The notes beneath the pieces were generated by a model. That model ran no database searches, had not been told where the DNA came from, and was given only the letters and a program-made list of their open reading frames with translations. DNA of 64,000 nucleotides from Sphingopyxis sp. OPL5 (lineage in GTDB: Bacteria; Pseudomonadota; Alphaproteobacteria; Sphingomonadales; Sphingomonadaceae). Below are positions 40,465 to 48,772 of this stretch, one piece after another; positions within the stretch are counted from its first letter, which is position 1, and each line of letters opens with the position of its first letter. The DNA lies in assembly GCF_003797775.2 (NCBI RefSeq), contig NZ_CP060725.1, positions 3,218,001-3,282,000 of the forward strand, in the 5' to 3' direction. The position numbers and the translations under genes are program-made.

Positions 40465-40554
40465 CTCGCCCCCGCGAAGGCGGGGGCCGTTGTCGGCATA
40501 TCTCAGCCTCGCCGTGTCGAACTTCTAGCGGCCCCCGCCTACGCGGGGACGACG
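40465..40554. repeat. GC-rich palindromic repeat, second copy
   Basis: TCGCCCCCGCGAAGGCGGGGGCCG, a spacer of about 40 bases, then CGGCCCCCGCCTACGCGGGGACGACG. It is related to the 33982-34059 element and separates convergent proC and marR. Confidence 0.8.
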
Positions 40555-40555
40555 C

Positions 40556-41065
40556 TCAGTTTTCGCTCCCCAATTTGCCGACCCGTTCGCGCTCGCGGGC
40601 CGGCAACAGTGCTTCGCTGACCTGCCAGAAGCCCGTCACCGCCTGTTGCCCCGCATGGGTATAGGCGCGGCTCATCGCGTCGCGCAGCAGCGCGAAGATC
40701 GCCGCCTCGATCGCGCGACCTTCGTCGGTCAGCCGCAATTCCTTTTGCCGCCGGTCGCGCCCGCCGGGGCGCGTCGTCAGCAGTTCGCGGGCCTCGAGGT
40801 CCTTCACGACACGCCCCAGCGACTGTTTGGTGATGCCGAGCAGCGCGAGCAGGTCGGAAATCGCGAGACCGGGCTGGCGCGCGATAAAATAGAGCGCGCG
40901 GTAATGGGCGCGGCCCAATTCCTGCTCGGCCAGTCGCGCGTCGATCGTGCGCCACAACGACGCATGGGCGAAAAACAGAAATTCGATACCGCGGCGAACC
41001 TCTTCCTCGCGCAAGAAAAGAGCCGAAGCGCTGGGTACTTGTGAAAGAAAATTGTCGTCGGGCAT
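40556..41065 (-). CDS. MarR family transcriptional regulator
   Basis: 169 residues. LALLGITKQSLGRVVKDLEARELLTTRPGGRDRRQKELRLTDEG is the winged helix and the wing with its Asp-Arg-Arg. The ligand and targets are unknown; the divergent ilvE is a possible target. The start at MPDDNFLSQVP is preferred to a longer frame because the shorter protein leaves room for promoters ahead of ilvE. Confidence 0.88.
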   Translation of the reverse strand: MPDDNFLSQVPSASALFLREEEVRRGIEFLFFAHASLWRTIDARLAEQELGRAHYRALYFIARQPGLAISDLLALLGITKQSLGRVVKDLEARELLTTRPGGRDRRQKELRLTDEGRAIEAAIFALLRDAMSRAYTHAGQQAVTGFWQVSEALLPARERERVGKLGSEN

Positions 41066-41142
41066 AGTCACTAGCGTTGCGCGAAGGGCCGCGCTTTGGC
41101 AAGAGGCGCGCTCCATTGACCCCCTAGCTTCAAGGTTGATCC

Positions 41143-42228
41143 ATGTCCGCTCCCGCCTTCGCCCGTCTGCCGCACCCCAATCCTGTCGCGGACGACGACC
41201 GCGCGGCGGCGATCGCCGATCCGGTGTTCGGGCGTGTCTTCACCGATCATATGGTGTCGATTCGTTATACCGAGGGGCAGGGCTGGCACGACGCGCAGGT
41301 GATGCCGCGCGGCCCGCTGACGCTCGACCCCGCGACCGCGGTGCTCCATTATGCGCAGGAAATCTTCGAGGGGCTGAAAGCGTATCGGCTCGACGACGGG
41401 TCGATGGCGCTGTTCCGCGTCGATGCCAATGCGGCGCGTTTCAACGCCAGCGCGCGGCGCATGGCGATGGCCGAACTGCCCGAGGAATTGTTCATCGCCG
41501 CGGTCAAGGAAGCCGTGGCCGCCGATGCCCAGTGGTTCCCGCCGGTCGACGGCGGCGCGCTGTACCTGCGCCCCTTCATGTTCGCGAGCGAGGTGTTCCT
41601 CGGCGTCAAGCCGGCCGCCGAATATCAGTTCCTCGTCATCATCTCGCCGGTCGGCAATTATTTCCGCTCGGGCGCTCCCGCGATCTCGCTCTGGGTGTCG
41701 GAGGATTACACCCGCGCCGCGCCCGGGGGCACCGGTGCCGCCAAATGCGGCGGCAATTATGCATCGAGCCTTGTCGCGCAGCGCGAGGCGATCGCCAAGG
41801 GTCACGACCAGGTTGTCTTCCTCGACGCCGCCGAGCATCGCTGGATCGAGGAGCTGGGCGGCATGAACATGTTCTTCGTGTTCGACGACGGCAGCATCGT
41901 CACGCCGCCGCTGACCGGGACGATCCTGCCGGGCATCACCCGCGACGCGATCATCACGCTTGCCCGCGACGCCGGGCTGACGGTACGCGAGGAGCCCTAT
42001 GCGATCGATCAGTGGCAGGCCGATGCGGAAAGCGGCAAGCTGACCGAAAGCTTTGCCTGCGGCACCGCCGCGGTGGTCACCCCGGTCGGCAAGGTCACGC
42101 GCGGCGACACCGCCTTCACGATCGGCGCCGGCGGCCCCGGACAGGTGACCGCGATGCTCAAGGACAAGCTCGTCGACATCCAGCGCGGCCGTTCGGCCGA
42201 CCCGCATGGCTGGGTCACGCGGCTCTAA
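41143..42228 (+). CDS. ilvE: Branched-chain amino acid aminotransferase
   Basis: 361 residues of the class IV PLP transaminase family, bacterial-type with about 360 residues. LHYAQEIFEGLKAYR, GGTGAAKCGGNYASSL (with the PLP Lys in AAKCGGNYA), MNMFFVFDDG and LTESFACGTAAVVTPVG are typical. It makes leucine, isoleucine and valine from the keto acids. It is followed after 55 bases by tRNA-Gln. Confidence 0.93.
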   Translation: MSAPAFARLPHPNPVADDDRAAAIADPVFGRVFTDHMVSIRYTEGQGWHDAQVMPRGPLTLDPATAVLHYAQEIFEGLKAYRLDDGSMALFRVDANAARFNASARRMAMAELPEELFIAAVKEAVAADAQWFPPVDGGALYLRPFMFASEVFLGVKPAAEYQFLVIISPVGNYFRSGAPAISLWVSEDYTRAAPGGTGAAKCGGNYASSLVAQREAIAKGHDQVVFLDAAEHRWIEELGGMNMFFVFDDGSIVTPPLTGTILPGITRDAIITLARDAGLTVREEPYAIDQWQADAESGKLTESFACGTAAVVTPVGKVTRGDTAFTIGAGGPGQVTAMLKDKLVDIQRGRSADPHGWVTRL

Positions 42229-42283
42229 GCCCGCCTTGCCATTCATGCGCCCGGCGCTATAGAGCGCCCTCGCACCGGCCCGT

Positions 42284-42358
42284 TGGGGCGTCGCCAAGTG
42301 GTAAGGCAGCGGCTTTTGATGCCGCCATTCGCAGGTTCGAATCCTGCCGCCCCAGCCA
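42284..42358 (+). tRNA. tRNA-Gln (anticodon TTG)
   Basis: Acceptor TGGGGCG pairs with CGCCCCA. The D arm GCCAAGTGGTAAGGC, anticodon stem GCGGC/GCCGC with loop TTTTGAT (anticodon TTG), T arm GCAGG-TTCGAAT-CCTGC, discriminator G and encoded CCA are all in order. Confidence 0.95.
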
Positions 42359-42505
42359 GCCGGTGTGACCAGGCCCCGCGGCGTTGCACAGGACGCCTTT
42401 CGCTCCATCTGCGCTGTTCGCGCCCGTGTTAGGCGCGCTCCCGAGAGTGGCTATTTTCGACCAACAATCGAATATCGGCGCTTCGGCATTGTCTCGCTCG
42501 ATAGT

Positions 42506-43024
42506 CTATTGGGGCGGGTCGGCATGAACCACGTTGCCGTGCCAACTGCGGAACTCATGCTCGCGTGTGTCGACGATGAACTCGTGTCGGTGCGTCGGAT
42601 ATTTGTTGACCTGCCGAAAAGTGACGCGTGTCACGCCTTCGATACGATAGATGTTTTCGATCGTGGCGGTCATCGCGCGCTGATCCTTGGCATACATATG
42701 CGCGAGCAGGTTATATGCTCCGGTCTTCATCGCGCAGCCCGAGCAGCGATCCATGCCGGCGATTGCCTTGTACGCCGCGCTCAGATGCAGGGGATGCACC
42801 TCGATATACATCCAGCCGAATATCCGCATGTTCGTGGCGGCGACGTCGATCAGCAGCCCATATGTAATCAGCCCGGAGTCGGTGAGGCGTTTCAGCCGCT
42901 TGCGAATGGCGGCTTCCGACAGTTCGAGCTGCCGCCCGATCGCCCGATTGCTCGTCCGGCCATCGTCATGCAGCAAGGCCATGATGCGCCGGTCGATCGC
43001 GTCGGGGATGAAAGACCCGCTCAC
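42506..43024 (-). CDS. Lrp/AsnC family regulator 2
   Basis: 172 residues. HTH part IDRRIMALLHDDGRTSNRAIGRQLELSEAAIRKRLKRL, then the RAM ligand domain with a hydrophobic strand YGLLIDVAATNMRIFGWMYIEV. A GTG at 43024 overlaps the stop of the first regulator as GTGA and is favoured; a longer frame from ATG at 43051 is the alternative. It pairs with the first regulator upstream and probably binds the intergenic region before the TonB receptor. Confidence 0.82.
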   Translation of the reverse strand: MSGSFIPDAIDRRIMALLHDDGRTSNRAIGRQLELSEAAIRKRLKRLTDSGLITYGLLIDVAATNMRIFGWMYIEVHPLHLSAAYKAIAGMDRCSGCAMKTGAYNLLAHMYAKDQRAMTATIENIYRIEGVTRVTFRQVNKYPTHRHEFIVDTREHEFRSWHGNVVHADPPQ

Positions 43025-43482
43025 AGTGATGCGATGCCCTGCTTGATGCACGCTTCGCCGATCGAAACGTCCGCGGCGATTCCACTGACCCCGGCTATGG
43101 TGCCGATCCTGTTCTCGATGAGGTCACGAAGGTCGGCGGCGCTCTGCACGAACACCATCACCTGAAGGAAGGGATTCTCGAAAAAGAGCGAGATCGAAAA
43201 GACATTTTCGATCTTGCCGACGTCCGCCGCAATCCTTTCGGCTTCCCCGAATGCACAGCTCACATCGATCCAGCCCAATACGCCATAGCCGGTCTTGACG
43301 ATATTCTGCTGAACCGAAAGCTTGATCACCTTCTCGCGGATCAACGTGTCGACGCGGACCGATATGGTACTCTCGGCCACGCCGAGTTTTACCGCCAGGT
43401 CACGGTTGGACGTCTGGGGCGCGTGCGCGAGAATCGCGATGATTTGCCGGTCGACCGAATCCAGACGTTTGTTCGAACCCAT
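43021..43482 (-). CDS. Lrp/AsnC family regulator 1
   Basis: 153 residues. DSVDRQIIAILAHAPQTSNRDLAVKLGVAESTISVRVDTL is the helix-turn-helix; the rest is the RAM effector domain. It is first of two overlapping regulator genes and diverges from the TonB receptor gene with about 255 bases between, an AT-richer stretch that likely holds the shared operators. Substrate-linked control of the catabolic cluster is the natural reading. Confidence 0.87.
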   Translation of the reverse strand: MGSNKRLDSVDRQIIAILAHAPQTSNRDLAVKLGVAESTISVRVDTLIREKVIKLSVQQNIVKTGYGVLGWIDVSCAFGEAERIAADVGKIENVFSISLFFENPFLQVMVFVQSAADLRDLIENRIGTIAGVSGIAADVSIGEACIKQGIASL

Positions 43483-43614
43483 ATGCCTCCCTCGACGTCA
43501 CCGCGAGCCGGATCGCCTGAGGCGGGCATGATACCAAGCTGCCCGTAACTCAAGAAAATTCTGCGATTATCGCATATGGTGCCAAATGTACGAATAATGC
43601 GTTCCAAAAACCAT

Positions 43615-43643
43615 TTGACAGGTTCGCATACATCGGAGAACAT
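43615..43643 (+). promoter_or_regulatory. Possible promoter of the TonB receptor gene
   Basis: A perfect TTGACA at 43615-43620 stands 17 bases ahead of a weak -10, GAACAT (43638-43643). The leader to the ATG at 43738 is about 90 bases. Confidence 0.35.
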
Positions 43644-43737
43644 GAGCCTCGACAAAAGCTCGACAATGAGCAGTGGCCGCGATGGGAGCGGCTGACACAG
43701 CCGCCGTAGCGCGGCGGTCGATGGGAGAGGGAAAGCC

Positions 43738-46140
43738 ATGAATCCGAAATCCGTGCACCAAGTCCGCTTTTTGCTGGCGAGCAGCCTGCTGCCGCTGGCC
43801 CTGGCATATCCGCTGGCCGCCGAGGCGCAGGATGCTGCGACACCCGCGGACGCGGCCGACACGTCGACCGACGCCACCGACGGCGACATCGTCGTCACCG
43901 CGCGCCGGCGCGAGGAAGGGTTGAGCCGCACGCCGGTCGCGGTGTCGGTGCTGACCAGCGATGCGTTGCAGTCGCGAAGCATCAATTCGGAAGCCGACCT
44001 GCAGACCGCGACTCCCGGCCTGATCGTTCGTTCGACGCAGGGCAGCAGCCAGTTCAGCTATGCGATCCGCGGCCAGTCGATCGATGCGTTCAGCGTGTCG
44101 CAGCCCGGCGTACTGACCTATGTGAACGAGTTCCAGACCAACGCGCTGAGCGCCGGATCGCTGTACGACCTCGCCTCGGTGCAGGTGCTCAAGGGGCCGC
44201 AGGGGACCCTGTTCGGACGCAACACGACCGGCGGTGCGGTGCTCTTTTCGACGGCGGACCCCGAATTCGATGCGGTTCGCGGCTTTGCGCGCGGCCGCGT
44301 CGGCAATCTGGGAGCCTGGCAGGCCGAGGGGATGCTGAACGTCCCGCTCGGCGACAGCGCCGGCCTCCGCGTCGCGGGCATGATCGACCAGCGCGACGGC
44401 TTCGTGCGCAATCTCGTCAATGGCGAACGCCTCAACGATATCGATCGCTGGTCGGTGCGCGCCTCGCTCAGTTTCGAGATCGGCGATAAGATCGAGTCGA
44501 AGTTCGTTGCGCAATATGGGCGCACGAAGGGCAATGGCGATCCGCTGCTGGCCTTCTCCGCGAACGAACCCGGGTCGGTCGGGCCGAATGGGCAGGTGCT
44601 TCCCGCGACGCTGACCACTTTCTACAGTCCGATACTCGACACGCTGGCCGGACCCGGCGCCTATGCGGCGCTGCGCGCCGCCTATCCGGGGAGCCCGGCG
44701 GGCGGTTACGGCGAATATGTCTCGATCCAGCGCGCGCTGGGCAATCGCGCGACCTATCTCGACGCCGAGACGGGGCTCGACGCCAAAAGCGCCTTCATCA
44801 TCAACACGACCACGATCGCGATCTCGGACAGCGCCGAGATCAAGAATATCGCCGGCTATTCGTACAACCGCAACGTCTCGCTGTTCGACCAGGACGGCAG
44901 CCCGCTTCCCTTTTACGGGCGCGTGCAGACGCTCAACCGCGTCGAATCGCTGTCCGAGGAATTGCAGCTGTCGGGCGAGGCGATCGACAACCGGCTGAAC
45001 TATATCGTGGGCATTTATTATTCGAACGAGAAACGGACGAGCGGGCAAGACTTCAACTATTTCGACCTCGGCCCCGTCGCCAATCCGATCCTCGGCCCGG
45101 TGTTCGGCGGCAGCCTGCCGCTCGGCAATCGTCTCGAGGGCGATTTTGATATCTCGAGCATCGGCGCATTCGCGCAGCTGTCGTTCAAGCTTACCGACGA
45201 GTTGAGCGCGACGGGCGGCATCCGCTACACGCAGGAGCGGAACAAGTTCACCGAGGTATCGGGTTTCGCGCCCTTCTATCCGGCGGGGATCGTCGAAAAA
45301 CGCAAGGACAGCGAACCGAGCTGGACGCTTGGCCTCGAATATCAGGCGACGCCCTCGCTCTTCTTCTATGGCACCTATCGTGGCAGCTGGCGCGGCGGCG
45401 GCTTCAACTACAACGCGCCGCCGGTGAATGCGATCGCCGAACTCGGCGGCAATACCTTCAACCCCGAGAAGATCGAGGACGTCGAATTCGGCGCGAAATT
45501 CAACGGCCATCTCGGCACGGTGCGCACGCGCGCCAATCTCGCCGTCTACAAAAGCTGGGTCGATGGCATCCAGCGCATCGCCTATCTGACCTTCCCCGAT
45601 GTCGGACCGGGCGGTGCGACCGTCAACGCCGACGGAGCCATATTCCAGGGGGTCGAGTTCGATGCCGAGGTCACGCTGGCGCCCGGCGTGGTGATCGGCG
45701 GTTCGTTCAACCACACCGATCCCAAATATCGCGGCGACACGCAGCAGACGCTGTTCGGCACCTTCATCGATTTCACGACCTTTGCCGATGTGACCAAATA
45801 TTCGGGCAGCGGCTACATCGACGTGACCACGCCGCTCGGAGGGAACACGGGCGAACTGCGCGCGCGCCTCGATGTCTACGCCCAGTCGAGCCTCTATTTC
45901 TCCAACTATGGCAAGAGCGGCGCGCCGGGGACGCTGCTTCCCTCCTATGAGTTGGTGAACGCGCGGATCGGGCTCGACAATATCGGCGGGTCGGGGGTCT
46001 CGGCAGCCTTTTTTGCCAAGAACATCTTCGACAAGGAATATTTCGTGGGCGGCATCGGGCTCGGCACCGCGGGCGGATACAATCTCGCCGTGCCAGGCGA
46101 ACCGCGCACCTACGGCGTCGACGTCAGCTTCCGCTTCTGA
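43738..46140 (+). CDS. TonB-dependent outer membrane receptor
   Basis: 800 residues. Signal peptide to about residue 30 (cut after AEAQ), a TonB-box-like GDIVVTARRREE, the plug domain (SVQVLKGPQGTLFGRNTTGGAV) and a 22-strand barrel ending in Phe (SFRF). Such receptors import bulky or scarce compounds at the expense of the proton motive force. It diverges from the two Lrp regulators and leads, across a terminator, to two monooxygenase-esterase modules, so it probably imports their substrate. Confidence 0.95.
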   Translation: MNPKSVHQVRFLLASSLLPLALAYPLAAEAQDAATPADAADTSTDATDGDIVVTARRREEGLSRTPVAVSVLTSDALQSRSINSEADLQTATPGLIVRSTQGSSQFSYAIRGQSIDAFSVSQPGVLTYVNEFQTNALSAGSLYDLASVQVLKGPQGTLFGRNTTGGAVLFSTADPEFDAVRGFARGRVGNLGAWQAEGMLNVPLGDSAGLRVAGMIDQRDGFVRNLVNGERLNDIDRWSVRASLSFEIGDKIESKFVAQYGRTKGNGDPLLAFSANEPGSVGPNGQVLPATLTTFYSPILDTLAGPGAYAALRAAYPGSPAGGYGEYVSIQRALGNRATYLDAETGLDAKSAFIINTTTIAISDSAEIKNIAGYSYNRNVSLFDQDGSPLPFYGRVQTLNRVESLSEELQLSGEAIDNRLNYIVGIYYSNEKRTSGQDFNYFDLGPVANPILGPVFGGSLPLGNRLEGDFDISSIGAFAQLSFKLTDELSATGGIRYTQERNKFTEVSGFAPFYPAGIVEKRKDSEPSWTLGLEYQATPSLFFYGTYRGSWRGGGFNYNAPPVNAIAELGGNTFNPEKIEDVEFGAKFNGHLGTVRTRANLAVYKSWVDGIQRIAYLTFPDVGPGGATVNADGAIFQGVEFDAEVTLAPGVVIGGSFNHTDPKYRGDTQQTLFGTFIDFTTFADVTKYSGSGYIDVTTPLGGNTGELRARLDVYAQSSLYFSNYGKSGAPGTLLPSYELVNARIGLDNIGGSGVSAAFFAKNIFDKEYFVGGIGLGTAGGYNLAVPGEPRTYGVDVSFRF

Positions 46141-46150
46141 CTCCTCCCCT

Positions 46151-46182
46151 GTCCCGGCCAGCGCCTGGCCGGGACGTCTTTT
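46151..46182 (+). terminator. Intrinsic terminator or attenuator
   Basis: GTCCCGGCCAG (46151-46161), loop CGC, CTGGCCGGGAC (46165-46175), then GTCTTTTCC. An 11-pair perfect stem right after the receptor stop and 17 bases ahead of the monooxygenase ATG; it may reduce readthrough. Confidence 0.85.
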
Positions 46183-46198
46183 CCCCGGAGTGAAATCC

Positions 46199-47818
46199 AT
46201 GATCGAACTCGATGCGATCGTCATCGGTGCCGGCATGTCGGGCATGTACCAGCTTCATCTTCTGCGCGGCCTGGGACTCACCGTCCAGGCGCTGGAGGCG
46301 GGCAGCGAAGTGGGCGGTACCTGGTACTGGAACCGCTATCCCGGCTGCCGCTTCGATTCCGAAAGCTACAGCTATTGCTTTTCGTTCGACGAGGAGATGC
46401 TGCAGGAGTGGAACTGGAGCGAGCATTTCGCGCCGCAGCCCGAAACGTTCGCCTATCTTCGGCGCGTCGCCGACAAGCTCGACCTGCGAAAGGATATCCG
46501 CTTCGCGACGCGAGTGGTGTCGGCACACTGGGACGAGGCGGACGGTCGCTGGGTGGTGCGATGCGAAGACGGCTATGCGGTGCGCGCCAAATATCTGGTG
46601 ACCGCCATCGGAATATTGTCGATCCCGGTCATTCCCGATTTTCCGGGACGCGGCAGTTTCGCGGGGGCGTCCTTCCACACGTCCGACTGGCCGCGCGGCG
46701 GCATCGATCTGGCCGGAAAACGGGTGGCGGTGGTCGGTACCGGCGCGACCGGAATCCAGGTCATTCAGGAGGTGGCCAAGATCGCGGGCCACCTTACCGT
46801 GGTGCAAAAGGAACCCAATTGGAGCAAGCCGCTCTGCAACGCGCCGATCACGCCCGATGAAATGGCGGACATCAAGGCGCGCTATGCCGATATTTTCGAG
46901 TCCTGCCGAAGCAGCGACGCGGGCTTCCTCCACAATTGGGACCCGCGTTCGACGTCGGACGTCAGCGATGCGGAACGCGAGGCGTTCTACGAACAAAAAT
47001 ATGGCGAGCGCGGCTTCGCCTTCTGGCTGAGCAATTTCGCCGATCTCTCGGTCGATGAAAAGGCCGCGCGGCTCGCGAGCGACTTTCTGGCGCGCAAGAT
47101 CCGCGAGCGCGTGACGGATCCCAAAACGGCCGAGAAACTCATTCCCACCGACCATCTCTTCGGCACCCGGCGGGTGCCGATGGAGACCGGCTATTATGAG
47201 GTGTTCAACCAGCCCAATGTCGACCTCGTCGACGTCAACGCCGACCCGCTGCGCGCGATCACGCCGGGCGGCATGACATTCGACAGCGGGTTCGTGCCGC
47301 TCGATGTCATCATCTATGCAACCGGCTTCGACGCGGTACGCGGGGCGTTCGACCGCATCGAGATCGTGGGGCAGGGCGGGCTCACGTTGCGGGAGAAGTG
47401 GGACGATGGTCCCGTCACCTTCCTCGGGCTGCAGAGCCACGGCTTTCCGAACTTCTTCATGATCGTCGGCCCGCACAGCGGCGCGACCTTCTGCAACGTG
47501 CCGCGCTGCGCCGAGCAGAATGTCGAATTTATCGCCGACCTTGTCGGACATATGGAGCGCCGCGGCCTGGCGCGATGCGAGGCGACGATAGCGGCCGAGC
47601 AGGACTGGACGAAACAGGTCCTCGACCAGGCCGAACTCCTGCTCGCGGGCAAGACCAACAGCTGGTTCACCGGGATCAATCACAACATCGCCGGGCGAAA
47701 CGAACGGAAGATGCTCCTCTACACGCTGGGACAGCAATTTTTCCTGCAGGTCTGCCGCGAGACGGTCGAGCAAGATTATCGCGGCTTCGACATGGCGCCC
47801 GCGCGTTCGGCCGCCTGA
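46199..47818 (+). CDS. Baeyer-Villiger-type flavin monooxygenase
   Basis: 539 residues. Two Rossmann motifs (IGAGMSG at 9-15 for FAD; VVGTGATG at 178-185 for NADPH) flank the GGTWYWNRYPG motif (39-49) and the Baeyer-Villiger fingerprint FAGASFHTSDWP at 154-165. It should insert oxygen next to a carbonyl, turning a ketone into an ester or lactone. The esterase gene follows after 21 bases. Length matches the cyclohexanone-type group. Confidence 0.93.
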   Translation: MIELDAIVIGAGMSGMYQLHLLRGLGLTVQALEAGSEVGGTWYWNRYPGCRFDSESYSYCFSFDEEMLQEWNWSEHFAPQPETFAYLRRVADKLDLRKDIRFATRVVSAHWDEADGRWVVRCEDGYAVRAKYLVTAIGILSIPVIPDFPGRGSFAGASFHTSDWPRGGIDLAGKRVAVVGTGATGIQVIQEVAKIAGHLTVVQKEPNWSKPLCNAPITPDEMADIKARYADIFESCRSSDAGFLHNWDPRSTSDVSDAEREAFYEQKYGERGFAFWLSNFADLSVDEKAARLASDFLARKIRERVTDPKTAEKLIPTDHLFGTRRVPMETGYYEVFNQPNVDLVDVNADPLRAITPGGMTFDSGFVPLDVIIYATGFDAVRGAFDRIEIVGQGGLTLREKWDDGPVTFLGLQSHGFPNFFMIVGPHSGATFCNVPRCAEQNVEFIADLVGHMERRGLARCEATIAAEQDWTKQVLDQAELLLAGKTNSWFTGINHNIAGRNERKMLLYTLGQQFFLQVCRETVEQDYRGFDMAPARSAA

Positions 47819-47839
47819 ACCGCCGCAAAGGAGATGACC

Positions 47840-48727
47840 ATGCCCAGCGACGCCTTCCAATCCCTCGTCGAACAATTGTTCGCCTCGCCCATGCCGACCG
47901 ACATTATGGAAATGCGCGAGGCGTACCGCGCCATGGGCGACGCCTTCCCGCTCCCGCCCGATGTGCAGGTTGAAAAGGCGACGCTCGGTGGCCGGCCTGC
48001 AGAATGGCTTAGCGTGTCGACCGCGCCCAGCCACGCGGTCCTGCTCGTCCACGGCGGCGGCTATTGCATCGGTGGGCTGGACTCGCACCGTCACCTCGGC
48101 GGCGAGATCGCGCGGCAGACGGGCAGCCGGGTGGCGGTGATCGACTATCGCCTTGCGCCCGAACACCCTTATCCCGCCGGGCTCGAGGATCTGAAGCGCG
48201 CCTATTCCGACCTGCTCGCCGGAGCGGGCGGCGAGAAGATCGCCCTCGTCGGCGACAGCGCCGGCGCGGGGCTTGTGATGGCACTGGTGGCCGAACTGCT
48301 GCGCGAGCAGCGCCCGCTGCCGGCAAGCATCTATTGCATGTCGCCCTGGGCCGACCTTTCGGACACCGCGACATCGCGGACCTTGAAGCGCGACGTCGAT
48401 CCGCTCGCCAACCCGGACCTGCTCGCGCGGATGGCCGGCTTTTACGCCGGCGACATCGCGGTCAGCGATCCGCGCGTCTCTCCCGCCTTCGCGGACTTTC
48501 GCGGCTGCCCCCCGGTCTTCATCCAGGCGGGAACCGCCGAGGTCCTGATGGACGACGCGCTCAACCTCGCGAAGTCGCTGGGGGATGCCGACGTCGATGT
48601 CGATGTCGAACTGCGCGCGGACATGGTCCATGTCTGGCCCTGGTTCTTTCCCGCGATCCCCGAGGGCGCCGAAGCGCTCGCGCGCGCTTGCCGCTTCCTC
48701 TCGCGCCACTTTGGCGGGGGCGCCTGA
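47840..48727 (+). CDS. HSL-family (type IV) esterase
   Basis: 295 residues of the alpha/beta hydrolase fold. Oxyanion motif HGGGYCIGG at 71-79, nucleophile GDSAGAG with Ser140, acid Asp in the late FIQAGTAEVLMDD region and catalytic His near VHVWPW. It would hydrolyse the ester made by the monooxygenase just before it. ATG at 47840 has AAAGGAG six bases upstream; the ATG at 47834 abuts the same site and is less likely. Confidence 0.9.
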   Translation: MPSDAFQSLVEQLFASPMPTDIMEMREAYRAMGDAFPLPPDVQVEKATLGGRPAEWLSVSTAPSHAVLLVHGGGYCIGGLDSHRHLGGEIARQTGSRVAVIDYRLAPEHPYPAGLEDLKRAYSDLLAGAGGEKIALVGDSAGAGLVMALVAELLREQRPLPASIYCMSPWADLSDTATSRTLKRDVDPLANPDLLARMAGFYAGDIAVSDPRVSPAFADFRGCPPVFIQAGTAEVLMDDALNLAKSLGDADVDVDVELRADMVHVWPWFFPAIPEGAEALARACRFLSRHFGGGA

Positions 48728-48772
48728 TCATGGCGCCCGCTGTCCGCTGTCCCCCGCAGAAAGGCCTCCCCG

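Noticed and set aside
43567..48709. Long open frames antisense to the TonB receptor and monooxygenase genes
   Set aside because: They mirror well-supported genes and show no motifs of their own.
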